The notes under the pieces are model-generated. The model had not been told where the DNA came from. It worked only from the letters and a program-made list of their open reading frames with translations, and did not search any database. A stretch of DNA of 64,000 nucleotides. Source: Lachnospiraceae bacterium (GTDB lineage Bacteria > Bacillota > Clostridia > Lachnospirales > Lachnospiraceae). Within the stretch, counting starts at the first letter, position 1. Every line of letters starts with the position of its first letter. The stretch spans positions 1 through 64,000 of the forward strand of contig CAJTCH010000024.1 of the NCBI GenBank assembly GCA_910574715.1. The letters run 5' to 3'. This document shows positions 35,402 through 44,195 of this stretch, piece after piece. Both the position numbers and the translations under genes were made by a program.

Positions 35402-37585
35402 ATGGTTGTATTATTGATAGGCGGCGGCAGCGTGCTGATGAATGCGATGATCGATAAACTGAATAAGAATGGTCATCGAGTATATTTACTGACAGGCCAG
35501 AGGGACAGCCGCTATTCTTATAAGCGGGTATTTGAAAAGTATCAGTTCCCATATGAGAGTGAGAGTATCAAGGACATTTTCGAGAGCATCCGGCCGGATG
35601 TGACGGTATTTATGGGGGCATATGATACGAATTTTGACTGGGAGGATAAAGGCAGGCAGGAGTCGGTGCGCTATGCGGCAGGCGTCATGAATATTCTGTC
35701 GGCATTCAGCATGGTCAAGACGGGGCGGCTTATTTATTTCTCCTCTGAGGAGGTGTTCGGCGACGCGTATATCGACAATATCGCGGAGGACGAACCGGTA
35801 TCGCCTAAGGGCTTTAAGGCGCTGGCGCTGGCTCAGGGCGAGGAGATCTGTATGAATTATTACAGAACTCAGAATATGGATACGAGGATCTTAAGATTCG
35901 ACCATCTCTACTGGACGCCGGAGAAGGGAGAGCTGGAGAATGCGCCCTGTTTCCGTATGATCCTTGAAGGGCTTAAGACAGGGCGGATCTCAGCCAATGA
36001 CCGGAGGATATTCTCCATGATCTATCTGAATGATGCGGTGGAGCTTTCCTATCGGGTGATCTGTAAGGAGGAGCTTAAGTTCCCGATTTATCATATCTCC
36101 TCTATGGAAGAGGTGGGAGAGCTTACGCTTGCGGAGAAGATCTGCGAAGAGATGGGTTCCGGCGTGGAGGTCGTCGACAATACGGTAGGGATGAGTAATC
36201 GTCTTGTGTTGGACTGCGGCAGATATAAAGAAGAATTCTCTTATGAGATCTTCAATGGATATGAGAAGGGGATCAAACCTGTTGTCCGTTTTATGAAGCG
36301 GCACAGCGCTTCTTTTATCACGGATGAGGATGACGGCGGCGGACTGGCTGTGAAGACGTGGAATCATACCCGGAGGATCGTGAAGGCGCTGATTCCGTTT
36401 GCCGAAGCGCTGATCTGTTTTATCCCGGTATATCTGTTAAGCGCTCAGGCGGCGGACAGCGCATTTCTGGCAAGGCTTGATCTGTTCTTGCTGTATGTAT
36501 TGCTTTTTGCGGTGGTCTATGGACAGCAGCAGGCTGTCTTTAGTGCGTTTCTGTCGATCGTGGGGTATTGTCTTTCCAGGATGCATGTGGAGAGCGGGTT
36601 TGAGGTGCTGTTGGATTATAATACATATGTGTGGATGGCGCAGCTCTTCATTGTCGGTCTGGTCGTTGGATATATGAGGGATCAGCTTCGGTTCGTGAAG
36701 GGCGAGAATGCATCCAGGGTCCAGTATTTGAACGGGCAGATCAGGGATATTGAGGATATTAATGACAGTAATGTCAGGATGAAGCATAATTTCGAGGCGC
36801 AGATCGTAAATCACAAGGAAAGTCTCGGCAAGATCTATGACGTATCGTCAAGCCTTGAACAGTATGGACAAGAGGAGGTTTTGTTCTATGCTGCGCAGGT
36901 GCTTGCAAGGTTGATGGATTGCGTGGATGTGGCGGTGTACACGGTGGCGAACGGGGATTATGCCAGGCTTTTTTCTGCGACTTCGCCGGAAGCGCGTAAG
37001 CTTGGGAATTCTATCAAATACACGGATATGGAGGCGATGTACGGTGACCTCAGGGAACGCCGTGTCTACATCAACCGGGATATGGCCGATAAGATGCCGA
37101 TGATGGCGAGCGCCGTCTATTCGGAGGATGATATGCAGCTCATCCTGATGCTTTGGGGAATACCGTGGGAGCGCATGACGCTGGGCGAGGCGAACCGCCT
37201 CACGATTGTAGGTTACCTGATCCAGAATGCGGTGGTGCGTGCGAACCGGTACCTGGAAGCGCTGCACAACCAGCGCTATGTGGAGGGTACGAATGTACTG
37301 GATGAGGAAGCGTTTACACATCTTGCGAGGGCCTACTCTGATGCGAAGAGCAAGGGATTAACAGAGTATATACTGCTTGAGATTCTTGCCGGGACAGAGG
37401 ATTATGAGAGCGTGGGAAGGTCGCTTGGACAGGCAATACGGCAGTCTGATTATCTGGGTATCTTAAGGGGAGGCAGGCTGTATGTGCTTCTTGCCAATAC
37501 GGATAAGGAGAGCGCGGGCGGAGTGATCGAGCGTTTCGAGAACTTGGGATATGAGTGCCGGATTGATGAGGAGGCAGTATTATGA
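35402..37585 (+). CDS. pelD: PelD-like c-di-GMP receptor with N-terminal SDR-like domain
   Basis: A 727-residue protein. Residues 1-290 look like an NAD-dependent epimerase/SDR domain ('GGGSVLM', 'YFSSEEVFG'), but where the catalytic YxxxK should be there is 'GFKALALAQGEE', so it is probably not an enzyme. Four membrane helices lie at about 327-425, then a coiled coil (430-490), a GAF-like domain (490-615) and a degenerate GGDEF domain (620-727). The active-site motif has decayed to 'RGGRLY' (689-694), but the I-site RxxD is intact as R680-Q-S-D683. In Pseudomonas PelD this pattern binds c-di-GMP and switches on Pel synthesis. GGTGAGG precedes the ATG; the next gene overlaps by four bases. 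Confidence 0.8.
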   Translation: MVVLLIGGGSVLMNAMIDKLNKNGHRVYLLTGQRDSRYSYKRVFEKYQFPYESESIKDIFESIRPDVTVFMGAYDTNFDWEDKGRQESVRYAAGVMNILSAFSMVKTGRLIYFSSEEVFGDAYIDNIAEDEPVSPKGFKALALAQGEEICMNYYRTQNMDTRILRFDHLYWTPEKGELENAPCFRMILEGLKTGRISANDRRIFSMIYLNDAVELSYRVICKEELKFPIYHISSMEEVGELTLAEKICEEMGSGVEVVDNTVGMSNRLVLDCGRYKEEFSYEIFNGYEKGIKPVVRFMKRHSASFITDEDDGGGLAVKTWNHTRRIVKALIPFAEALICFIPVYLLSAQAADSAFLARLDLFLLYVLLFAVVYGQQQAVFSAFLSIVGYCLSRMHVESGFEVLLDYNTYVWMAQLFIVGLVVGYMRDQLRFVKGENASRVQYLNGQIRDIEDINDSNVRMKHNFEAQIVNHKESLGKIYDVSSSLEQYGQEEVLFYAAQVLARLMDCVDVAVYTVANGDYARLFSATSPEARKLGNSIKYTDMEAMYGDLRERRVYINRDMADKMPMMASAVYSEDDMQLILMLWGIPWERMTLGEANRLTIVGYLIQNAVVRANRYLEALHNQRYVEGTNVLDEEAFTHLARAYSDAKSKGLTEYILLEILAGTEDYESVGRSLGQAIRQSDYLGILRGGRLYVLLANTDKESAGGVIERFENLGYECRIDEEAVL

Positions 37586-38547
37586 CGAGGGATGAATATA
37601 TTTTCCTGATCATCCTGATCGTGAATCTGGTTGTATCTGTCATCTATCTGCTGGCGGGCATATTTCTGATAGTGCCTGCACGTTCGGTTACTGCCGAGAA
37701 GGACAGCGAGATTCTCTATGATAACAGGAGGACATACTTGATCCGTTTTATCGTGATGCTGCTGTGTCCGGTTATCGTGCCGCTGTTCTTTGGAATCAGC
37801 CATCTGATATATCTGATCGTGTTCTTTAGAGGGGCGAATCTTACGGACGTCATCTTCAGTAAGGAGCGTGTGAAGACTAATATCCGGGCAGATGAAGAGG
37901 TGGAACGAGATATTATCCCGCTGGAGGAAGCGATCCTGGTCAACGAGAAGAAGAACCTGCGTATGGTAATGATGAATATCATGCGCAAGGATATCAAGGA
38001 TTCTCTGTCTTCTATCACGCTGGCGCTGGATAGTGAGGATTCGGAGACTGCCCACTATGCGGCGGCTGTTCTGTCGGATGAGCTGAACAAGTTCCGGCTC
38101 TATGTGCAGAAGATGCGGCGTCAGATCAGGGAGGAGGAGACGGACCAGACGGAGTGCGAGGAGCTCCTCCTTGAATATATGGACCATATCTTGAAGCAGC
38201 ATGTGTTCTCACAGCATGAGCAGCGCAAGTTCGTGGAGACCATGGATGAGACGGCAGAGTCTCTCTATGGTAAGGATCCTGCGCGGTTTGGTCTTGATGG
38301 GTATGAGGCCGTCTTCCTGCGCATCCTGGAGATGAAGGATTATGAGACGGCAGAGAAATGGTGCCGGCGGATAGAGGAACAGTACCCGGATGAGATGAAG
38401 GCATATGTGTGCAAACTGAAGCTTTATTTTGCCAGACAGGACCGGGAAGCTTTCTTTGAGACGATGGAGGCATTGAAAAAATCCGATGTGGTGATCAATA
38501 ACGAGACGTTAGAGTTGATCCGAATCTTTAGCACAAGGAGGCAATAA
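37582..38547 (+). CDS. pelE: PelE-like membrane protein with helical-repeat cytoplasmic domain
   Basis: A 321-residue protein with two N-terminal membrane helices (about 9-32 and 49-80) and a long helical cytoplasmic part. That part includes TPR-like pairs such as 'ILEMKDYETAEKWCRRI' and 'CKLKLYFARQDREAF'. This layout, and the position between pelD-like and pelF-like genes with a four-base overlap, matches PelE, which joins the PelD-PelE-PelF-PelG inner-membrane synthase complex. Sequence identity alone is weak, so the call rests on architecture and synteny. Confidence 0.62.
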   Translation: MTRDEYIFLIILIVNLVVSVIYLLAGIFLIVPARSVTAEKDSEILYDNRRTYLIRFIVMLLCPVIVPLFFGISHLIYLIVFFRGANLTDVIFSKERVKTNIRADEEVERDIIPLEEAILVNEKKNLRMVMMNIMRKDIKDSLSSITLALDSEDSETAHYAAAVLSDELNKFRLYVQKMRRQIREEETDQTECEELLLEYMDHILKQHVFSQHEQRKFVETMDETAESLYGKDPARFGLDGYEAVFLRILEMKDYETAEKWCRRIEEQYPDEMKAYVCKLKLYFARQDREAFFETMEALKKSDVVINNETLELIRIFSTRRQ

Positions 38548-38549
38548 CC

Positions 38550-40796
38550 ATGTCAATGACTATGCTTACTGTATTGCAGGCCACAGGGGTATCGGCAGCT
38601 TATCTGGCCGTGACATTGCTGCTGCCTTTTTTGTTCCTGCACAAGAAGCTTCATGGCTTTGCGAATGTCCCCATAAGGTTTATGATTTATTTTATGGCGG
38701 GTAATTTCTATGTGATGAATCTGGTGTTCCTGCTGGAGCTTCTGCATCTGTCTTTTCGTCTGACGCTGATACTTGGAACCCTTGCGCCCTTTATCGCGGA
38801 GTTTATAAGGAAGCATAAGGGGTCGTTCCGTCTGTATCTGGAGAGAGGGATTGAGAAGCTAAGCCTTCTTGCCGGAAAAGAGATGGGGAGGAAGACATTT
38901 CTTATGAAGCTTGGCGTGAAGCTTAAGAAGATGTCTTCCGGCAGGATGGGTATGAAGATGAGCGGACATTGGATGGATGTGCTTCTTACCGGTACAGTCA
39001 TTGTACTGGTATTATATATGTATGGGCTCAACACTGTTCATGTCTACGGCTATTGTGCGTCTGACCTTGTGCTGCATAACTACTGGATCAATGAGATGAA
39101 CAGCAATCATATATTCGCGGACGGCGTCTATCCTTTCGGATTTCACTGTGTGGTCTATTATCTGCACGCAGTATTTGCGATTCCGGTCTATGTGGTGCTG
39201 CGCGTCTTCAGCTTGGTGCAGACGGTGATGATCCATCTAATGCTGCTGGCGTTCTTAAAGACGGTGTGCAGAGCCAGGTATACGCCTTATATCGGAACCG
39301 TGGTCTATATACTGTCTGATGTGTTCTATCAGTATGCCTATTACAGATATTATGCATCGCTGCCGCAGGAATTCGGGATGCTCTTTATCCTGCCTGCCGC
39401 CTGTTTTGCCGTTGCATTCTTAAGGGAGCGGGACTTTACGGCGGCAGCGGGCCGGGAAGAGAAGGGACTTAAGGCGGTGAACCTGTATCTTATCATGTTT
39501 GCTGCCAGCATCTCCATGACTCTGGCGGCGCATTTCTATGATACGATTATTGCAGGGCTGCTCTGCGTAGGGATCGGTGCAGGCTTCTGTTTCCGATGCT
39601 TCCGCTGGCGTTATCTGAAGCGGATCGTGACCGCGGGGATCGCGGGGCTTATGATTGCCGTCCTTCCAATGGCGGCCGCCTATGTGACGGGGACACCTCT
39701 TCAGGGGTCGCTGAACTGGGGGATGGCGATGCTGTCTTCCGGGAGTCAGGATTCGGGCGGTGCCGACAGCAAGGATGCAGACGATGGCGGGAAGAAAGCT
39801 GAGAAGGCGGACAAGGCGGACTCTTCGAAGAACTTTTTAGCCAGGGCGGCGGGAATGTTTACGCCCAAGAAGACAGCGCGTATCCTTGAAAGGATCGACT
39901 ATTATGTGATGAATGACAATATCATGGCGGTTAAGATCCTGCTTGGAAGCATTGCCGCGGCATTTCTTCTGGGGCTTTTGTGGATGCTGTTCCGGAAGGC
40001 GGAGTATGGGGCGGTGCTGATATCCTTAAGTATATTTACAGGGCTGCTTGCCATGCTGCAGGTGTCGGAAGTGCTTGGGCTTCCCCAGCTTATGGAGGTC
40101 ACGAGATACCCGGTCTATCTGGTGTACGGGATCGTGGCGGTGTGGAGTCTCTGTCTGGACGCGGTGATATTAAGCTTATGCAGATGGCCGAAGGCTATGA
40201 ATGTGCTCTCTATGGCCGGGCTTATAGCGGCGTGCGTTGTCGTGGCGGAGACTGGTATCCGCTCGCCCCGCTATATTACCGCGTATGAGACTAATGAAGC
40301 GATCACTTGTCTGACAGATATCCTCCACGATAACCGGGACAATGTCTCATGGACGATCTGTTCTGCCAATGATGAACGGCAGATGATCGGGGATAAGGGA
40401 TATCACTATGAGATGATCACATTCTTAAGGAAGATGCAGTCCGTCAACAAGAATACGGAGGTCACCATACCGACAGATACGGTGTATTTCTTCATAGAGA
40501 AGGTGCCGCTCTACTATCGGGATTATATTAACTCCGAGATACCAAAGCGGAAGGTCTCTTTGGCAGGAGCGAGGAAGCCGCTGTCTGACAAGGGCGGAAT
40601 CCTGCCGTATATCGAAGATGCCAGATGGGTGACCATGTCCCATATGTATTACTGGGCGCAGGCATTTAAGGAGCTGTATCCCAATGAGATGGAAGTATAT
40701 ATGGAGACGGATCGTTTCGTATGCTACCGTCTGCGGCAGAACGGCTATAGTCTGTATAATTTTGCGATTGATTATGGATACAACGGAAATGATTAG
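38550..40796 (+). CDS. large polytopic membrane protein of the Pel-like locus (GT-C-like fold?)
   Basis: A 748-residue protein with roughly twelve membrane helices in residues 1-575, a low-complexity Asp/Lys/Ser-rich loop at about 395-425, and a C-terminal extracytoplasmic domain of about 165 residues. 'CASDLVLHNYWINEM' followed by 'GVYPFGFHCVVYYLH' after an early helix recalls the first loop of GT-C glycosyltransferases, where an acidic residue is catalytic. It starts three bases after the pelE-like gene. It has no counterpart in the Gram-negative pel operon that I recognise. Role in polymer modification, export or anchoring is inference. Confidence 0.6.
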   Translation: MSMTMLTVLQATGVSAAYLAVTLLLPFLFLHKKLHGFANVPIRFMIYFMAGNFYVMNLVFLLELLHLSFRLTLILGTLAPFIAEFIRKHKGSFRLYLERGIEKLSLLAGKEMGRKTFLMKLGVKLKKMSSGRMGMKMSGHWMDVLLTGTVIVLVLYMYGLNTVHVYGYCASDLVLHNYWINEMNSNHIFADGVYPFGFHCVVYYLHAVFAIPVYVVLRVFSLVQTVMIHLMLLAFLKTVCRARYTPYIGTVVYILSDVFYQYAYYRYYASLPQEFGMLFILPAACFAVAFLRERDFTAAAGREEKGLKAVNLYLIMFAASISMTLAAHFYDTIIAGLLCVGIGAGFCFRCFRWRYLKRIVTAGIAGLMIAVLPMAAAYVTGTPLQGSLNWGMAMLSSGSQDSGGADSKDADDGGKKAEKADKADSSKNFLARAAGMFTPKKTARILERIDYYVMNDNIMAVKILLGSIAAAFLLGLLWMLFRKAEYGAVLISLSIFTGLLAMLQVSEVLGLPQLMEVTRYPVYLVYGIVAVWSLCLDAVILSLCRWPKAMNVLSMAGLIAACVVVAETGIRSPRYITAYETNEAITCLTDILHDNRDNVSWTICSANDERQMIGDKGYHYEMITFLRKMQSVNKNTEVTIPTDTVYFFIEKVPLYYRDYINSEIPKRKVSLAGARKPLSDKGGILPYIEDARWVTMSHMYYWAQAFKELYPNEMEVYMETDRFVCYRLRQNGYSLYNFAIDYGYNGND

Positions 40797-40807
40797 GAGA
40801 TGATGAT

Positions 40808-42718
40808 ATGGTGTCACGCCGGAATTATTTCACAATTATGATATTGATGGTTGTCGTATTCTTCTTATGTATGACGTTTAACACGCTTAAGGACACCTGG
40901 AATGATTATGAGGTGAATCCCTATTCAGAGACGGCAGAGAACTATCCTTCCAAGGTGAATATATATATACCGGAGAGTATCCGGCTTGGTAAAGCGGCTG
41001 GAAGGAAGGCGGAGGTGAAGGCGGCAGAGGACGGCGAGGTAAGGATCGGAGCAGCCACACGCAGGAGGGTGATCGGCATCGGCGATACGAAAGGAACGCT
41101 TATGCAGACGGCCGCGCAGTGGGTCATCTACAGTAAGCGGGATATCGGTATCTATGAATCTCTGGCGGCGTATCAGAAGAAGGAGAAGGGCGGGGAGCAG
41201 CCGGAGCTGCTTCTGATCGATTCGGAGAGTGTGAACTGGAAGAAGGCGGGGGAGGTTAAGTTCCTTAGGGACTGTGTGGATCAGGGAACGCATCTGATCT
41301 TCTGCAATCTTCCCGATGTATCTGTTATCAGGAAGAACCGGGAGGTAAGGGAGCTCTTAGGCATCCGGGAGGTAAGGGAAGATGAATATACCGTGGACGG
41401 CATTCATCTCTACGCCGGATTCCTGCTGGGCGGAGAGACATATTATCAGGCGGTGGAGGAAGAGGATAAAGGCTATCAGGATATGGAGCTTCGATTTCCC
41501 TGGTATCAGCTTGATTCCGGGACCAAGGTGTATATGAAGGGAATTCCGGAGGATGAATCCATAGACACGGAGGATTATCCGGTGGTGATCTGGCGCAAGA
41601 GCTTCGGTTCTGCCTATGTATTTGCCGTAAACGGCGGATACATGGAAGGGGTAACGGGTCTTGGGCTTCTGTCGGCTATGTCGGCTGAGATATACTCTTA
41701 TGAGATCTATCCCGCCGTGAATGCGCAGAGTATGGTGTTCGAGGGATTCCCGGGGCTTGCGGATGAGAACCGTAAGAAGATGGATGAACTCTACAGCCGT
41801 TCTGTAAAGCAGGTATTCCAAGAGATCGTATGGCCTTACGTGGGAATGTCGCTGCAGGATTATCCGCATGGGATCACCTGTATGATGGCGCCTCAGTATG
41901 ATTATCGGGATAAGAATGAACCGGATGAAGAACAGCTCCGGTATTATCTGAAGATGTTCCATGAGCAGGCGGTGGAGACAGGGCTTTCAGCTGCGAATGT
42001 ATCGGAGCTTGCCATGAGTGAGAAGCTTGCGTTGGACCAGGCGTTCATGCAGGAGGCCGCGGGCGCTTATGATTTTACATCCTTTTATGCGGGCGGGATG
42101 ACGGAAAAGGAGATGGAAGAGGCCTTAAGGAAGAGGATTCTTGGCTCTGTCATGACGGTGGTCGCGGATTATGAGGAAGAAGACGCAGAGGTCATAAAGT
42201 TCCTGACGGAGGATGTGACGAAGCAGAGCACGTTGGGGGAGGGCCTTGCCTATACCTATAAGGGGGATCTCCTGATGAAGAGCGCGGCAACGGCGCTTGG
42301 GTATTCGAACATATCCTTTGATATGACAAGAGTCGCATATCCTGACAGTCTTGAGGATTCCTGGGAGAATCTGTCCAGGGATTATGCGAAGACGGTGGAT
42401 TCTTTCGGCCCGGCTTTTGACGGATTCGACGGAACGACCGCGACGGAATGTGATGTGCGTATCCGCCGTTTTCTGGCGCTGGATTATACAGACAGCCGGA
42501 CCGGCAGCGTGATCCGGCTTGAGACAGAAGGCGGCGGCGGGCCCGTATGGTTTATACTGAGGACTCACAACGAATCGGTAGAATCAGTGGAGGGCGGAAG
42601 CTTCAAGAAGCTGGAGGACGGCGCGTATCTGATCGAGGTGGAGGACCGGGAGGCTGTCATCCGGATGGAGCCGGCCGACGAGAGGTATTATGTTATGCCG
42701 CCGGGAGCCGCGAGATAG
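40808..42718 (+). CDS. DUF2194-like extracytoplasmic protein, possible PelA-type deacetylase
   Basis: A 636-residue protein with one N-terminal membrane anchor (about residues 9-27) and a large outer domain. Residues about 30-300 resemble a glutamine-amidotransferase/flavodoxin-like fold. The rest, from 'YPHGITCMMAPQYDYRDKN' (about 355), could be a deacetylase-like barrel. Proteins of this type (DUF2194) occur in Pel-like loci at the place of PelA, the Pel deacetylase. The usual CE4 metal motif is not evident to me, so activity is uncertain. Its 3' end is followed after 34 bases by the pelF-like start. Confidence 0.55.
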   Translation: MVSRRNYFTIMILMVVVFFLCMTFNTLKDTWNDYEVNPYSETAENYPSKVNIYIPESIRLGKAAGRKAEVKAAEDGEVRIGAATRRRVIGIGDTKGTLMQTAAQWVIYSKRDIGIYESLAAYQKKEKGGEQPELLLIDSESVNWKKAGEVKFLRDCVDQGTHLIFCNLPDVSVIRKNREVRELLGIREVREDEYTVDGIHLYAGFLLGGETYYQAVEEEDKGYQDMELRFPWYQLDSGTKVYMKGIPEDESIDTEDYPVVIWRKSFGSAYVFAVNGGYMEGVTGLGLLSAMSAEIYSYEIYPAVNAQSMVFEGFPGLADENRKKMDELYSRSVKQVFQEIVWPYVGMSLQDYPHGITCMMAPQYDYRDKNEPDEEQLRYYLKMFHEQAVETGLSAANVSELAMSEKLALDQAFMQEAAGAYDFTSFYAGGMTEKEMEEALRKRILGSVMTVVADYEEEDAEVIKFLTEDVTKQSTLGEGLAYTYKGDLLMKSAATALGYSNISFDMTRVAYPDSLEDSWENLSRDYAKTVDSFGPAFDGFDGTTATECDVRIRRFLALDYTDSRTGSVIRLETEGGGGPVWFILRTHNESVESVEGGSFKKLEDGAYLIEVEDREAVIRMEPADERYYVMPPGAAR

Positions 42719-42752
42719 TATCGTATCAGAGTCTATAGAGAGGAGAAGTCAA

Positions 42753-44195
42753 GTGAGAGTCTGTATTGTGGTGGAAGGCTGTTATCCTTATATGGCGGGC
42801 GGTGTATCAAGCTGGGTGCACGGTCTGATCAAGTCATTTCCCAACCTGGAATTCGTGATCCTGGCGGTCATCAGCAACCGCTCCATGAGCGGGAGATTCA
42901 CCTACGAGCTGCCTGAGAATGTGACAGAGGTTCACGAGCTGTATCTGGAGGACGTGGATTGGAACCGCAAAGGCCGCCGTAAGCATACGCTGAACAAGGA
43001 TGAGTACAGGGCGCTCCGAAGCCTGGTGCTGAATCAGCGGGTGGAGTGGGAAGTGCTGTTCCGTATGTTCCAGGAGAAGGGCATTTCCCTGGATAGATTG
43101 CTGATGGGACCGGATTTCATGAAGATCGTGAGAGAATACTATGATCTGAATTACAGTCAGCTTGTGTTCGCGGATTTCCTGTGGACCATGCGTTCGGTGT
43201 ATCTTCCTATGTTCTTTGCGCTTAAGATGAAGCTTCCCAGGGCGGACCTGTATCACTGTGTCGCTACCGGATATGCCGGGCTCTTAGGGAGTATGGCGAA
43301 GACTCTCTATGGCTGCAGGATGATGATCTCGGAGCATGGGATCTACACCAGAGAGCGGGAAGAAGAGCTGCTGCGGGCGGAATGGGTCAAGGGAGTCTAC
43401 AAGAATGTGTGGATCGAGCAGTTCCGGAAGATGTCGAAGCTTGCGTATGACAGGGCAGATCTGGTTACGAGTCTGTATGAATATGCCAGGGAGCTTCAGA
43501 TCGAGCTTGGGTGCTTGCCGGAGAAGACCATGGTGACGCCGAACGGCGTATCTGTGGAACGTCTCTTGAATCTTCCGGGGAAGACAGAAGAGGATGAGGG
43601 GAAGATCAATATCGGAGCGGTCTTACGTGTCACGCCGATCAAGGATGTGAAGACTATGATCCAGGCGTTTAGTTTCGCGAAGGAGAGGGAGCCAAGGCTT
43701 AAGCTGTGGATCATGGGGCCTTGCGACGAGGATGCGCAGTATGCCGGGGAATGCCGGGAGCAGGTGGAGGCTATGGGTCTTACGGATGTGGTGTTTACCG
43801 GGAGGATTGATATCAGAGATTACCTGGGCCGGATGGATATGACGATCCTGACCAGTATCAGCGAGGGACAGCCGCTTACGATCCTTGAAGGCTATGCGGC
43901 TCATAAGCCTGTGATCGCCACGGATGTGGGAAACTGCAGCGGGCTGATCTTCGGAGAGAATGACGATTACGGTGCGGCAGGAATCCTTACCCATATCATG
44001 AATGTGGATGAGATCGCCCAGGCTATGATAGACATGGCGAGGAACGAGCCGATGCGTCTTCAGATGGGAGAGAGCGGTTACCAAAGGGTGATGTCCGGCT
44101 ACCGGATCGAGCATATGAGGGAGACATATCGTAAGATATATCAGGATTTTGCGGGAAGTATGGGATTGTCCCTGGAAGAGGAGAGGACGGAGTAA
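42753..44195 (+). CDS. pelF: PelF-like GT4 glycosyltransferase
   Basis: A 480-residue cytoplasmic GT4 enzyme with the PelF N-terminal region 'VCIVVEGCYPYMAGGVSSW', the hallmark 'ISEHGIYTRERE', the acceptor/donor region 'TPNGVSVERL' and the C-terminal EX7E motif in 'SEGQPLTILEGYA'. PelF polymerises UDP-activated amino sugars into Pel in other bacteria. The GTG at 42753 is the likely start because GAGGAGAAG lies just upstream; an in-frame ATG at 42690 lies inside the previous gene. It overlaps the pelG-like gene by one base (TAATG). Confidence 0.88.
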   Translation: MRVCIVVEGCYPYMAGGVSSWVHGLIKSFPNLEFVILAVISNRSMSGRFTYELPENVTEVHELYLEDVDWNRKGRRKHTLNKDEYRALRSLVLNQRVEWEVLFRMFQEKGISLDRLLMGPDFMKIVREYYDLNYSQLVFADFLWTMRSVYLPMFFALKMKLPRADLYHCVATGYAGLLGSMAKTLYGCRMMISEHGIYTREREEELLRAEWVKGVYKNVWIEQFRKMSKLAYDRADLVTSLYEYARELQIELGCLPEKTMVTPNGVSVERLLNLPGKTEEDEGKINIGAVLRVTPIKDVKTMIQAFSFAKEREPRLKLWIMGPCDEDAQYAGECREQVEAMGLTDVVFTGRIDIRDYLGRMDMTILTSISEGQPLTILEGYAAHKPVIATDVGNCSGLIFGENDDYGAAGILTHIMNVDEIAQAMIDMARNEPMRLQMGESGYQRVMSGYRIEHMRETYRKIYQDFAGSMGLSLEEERTE

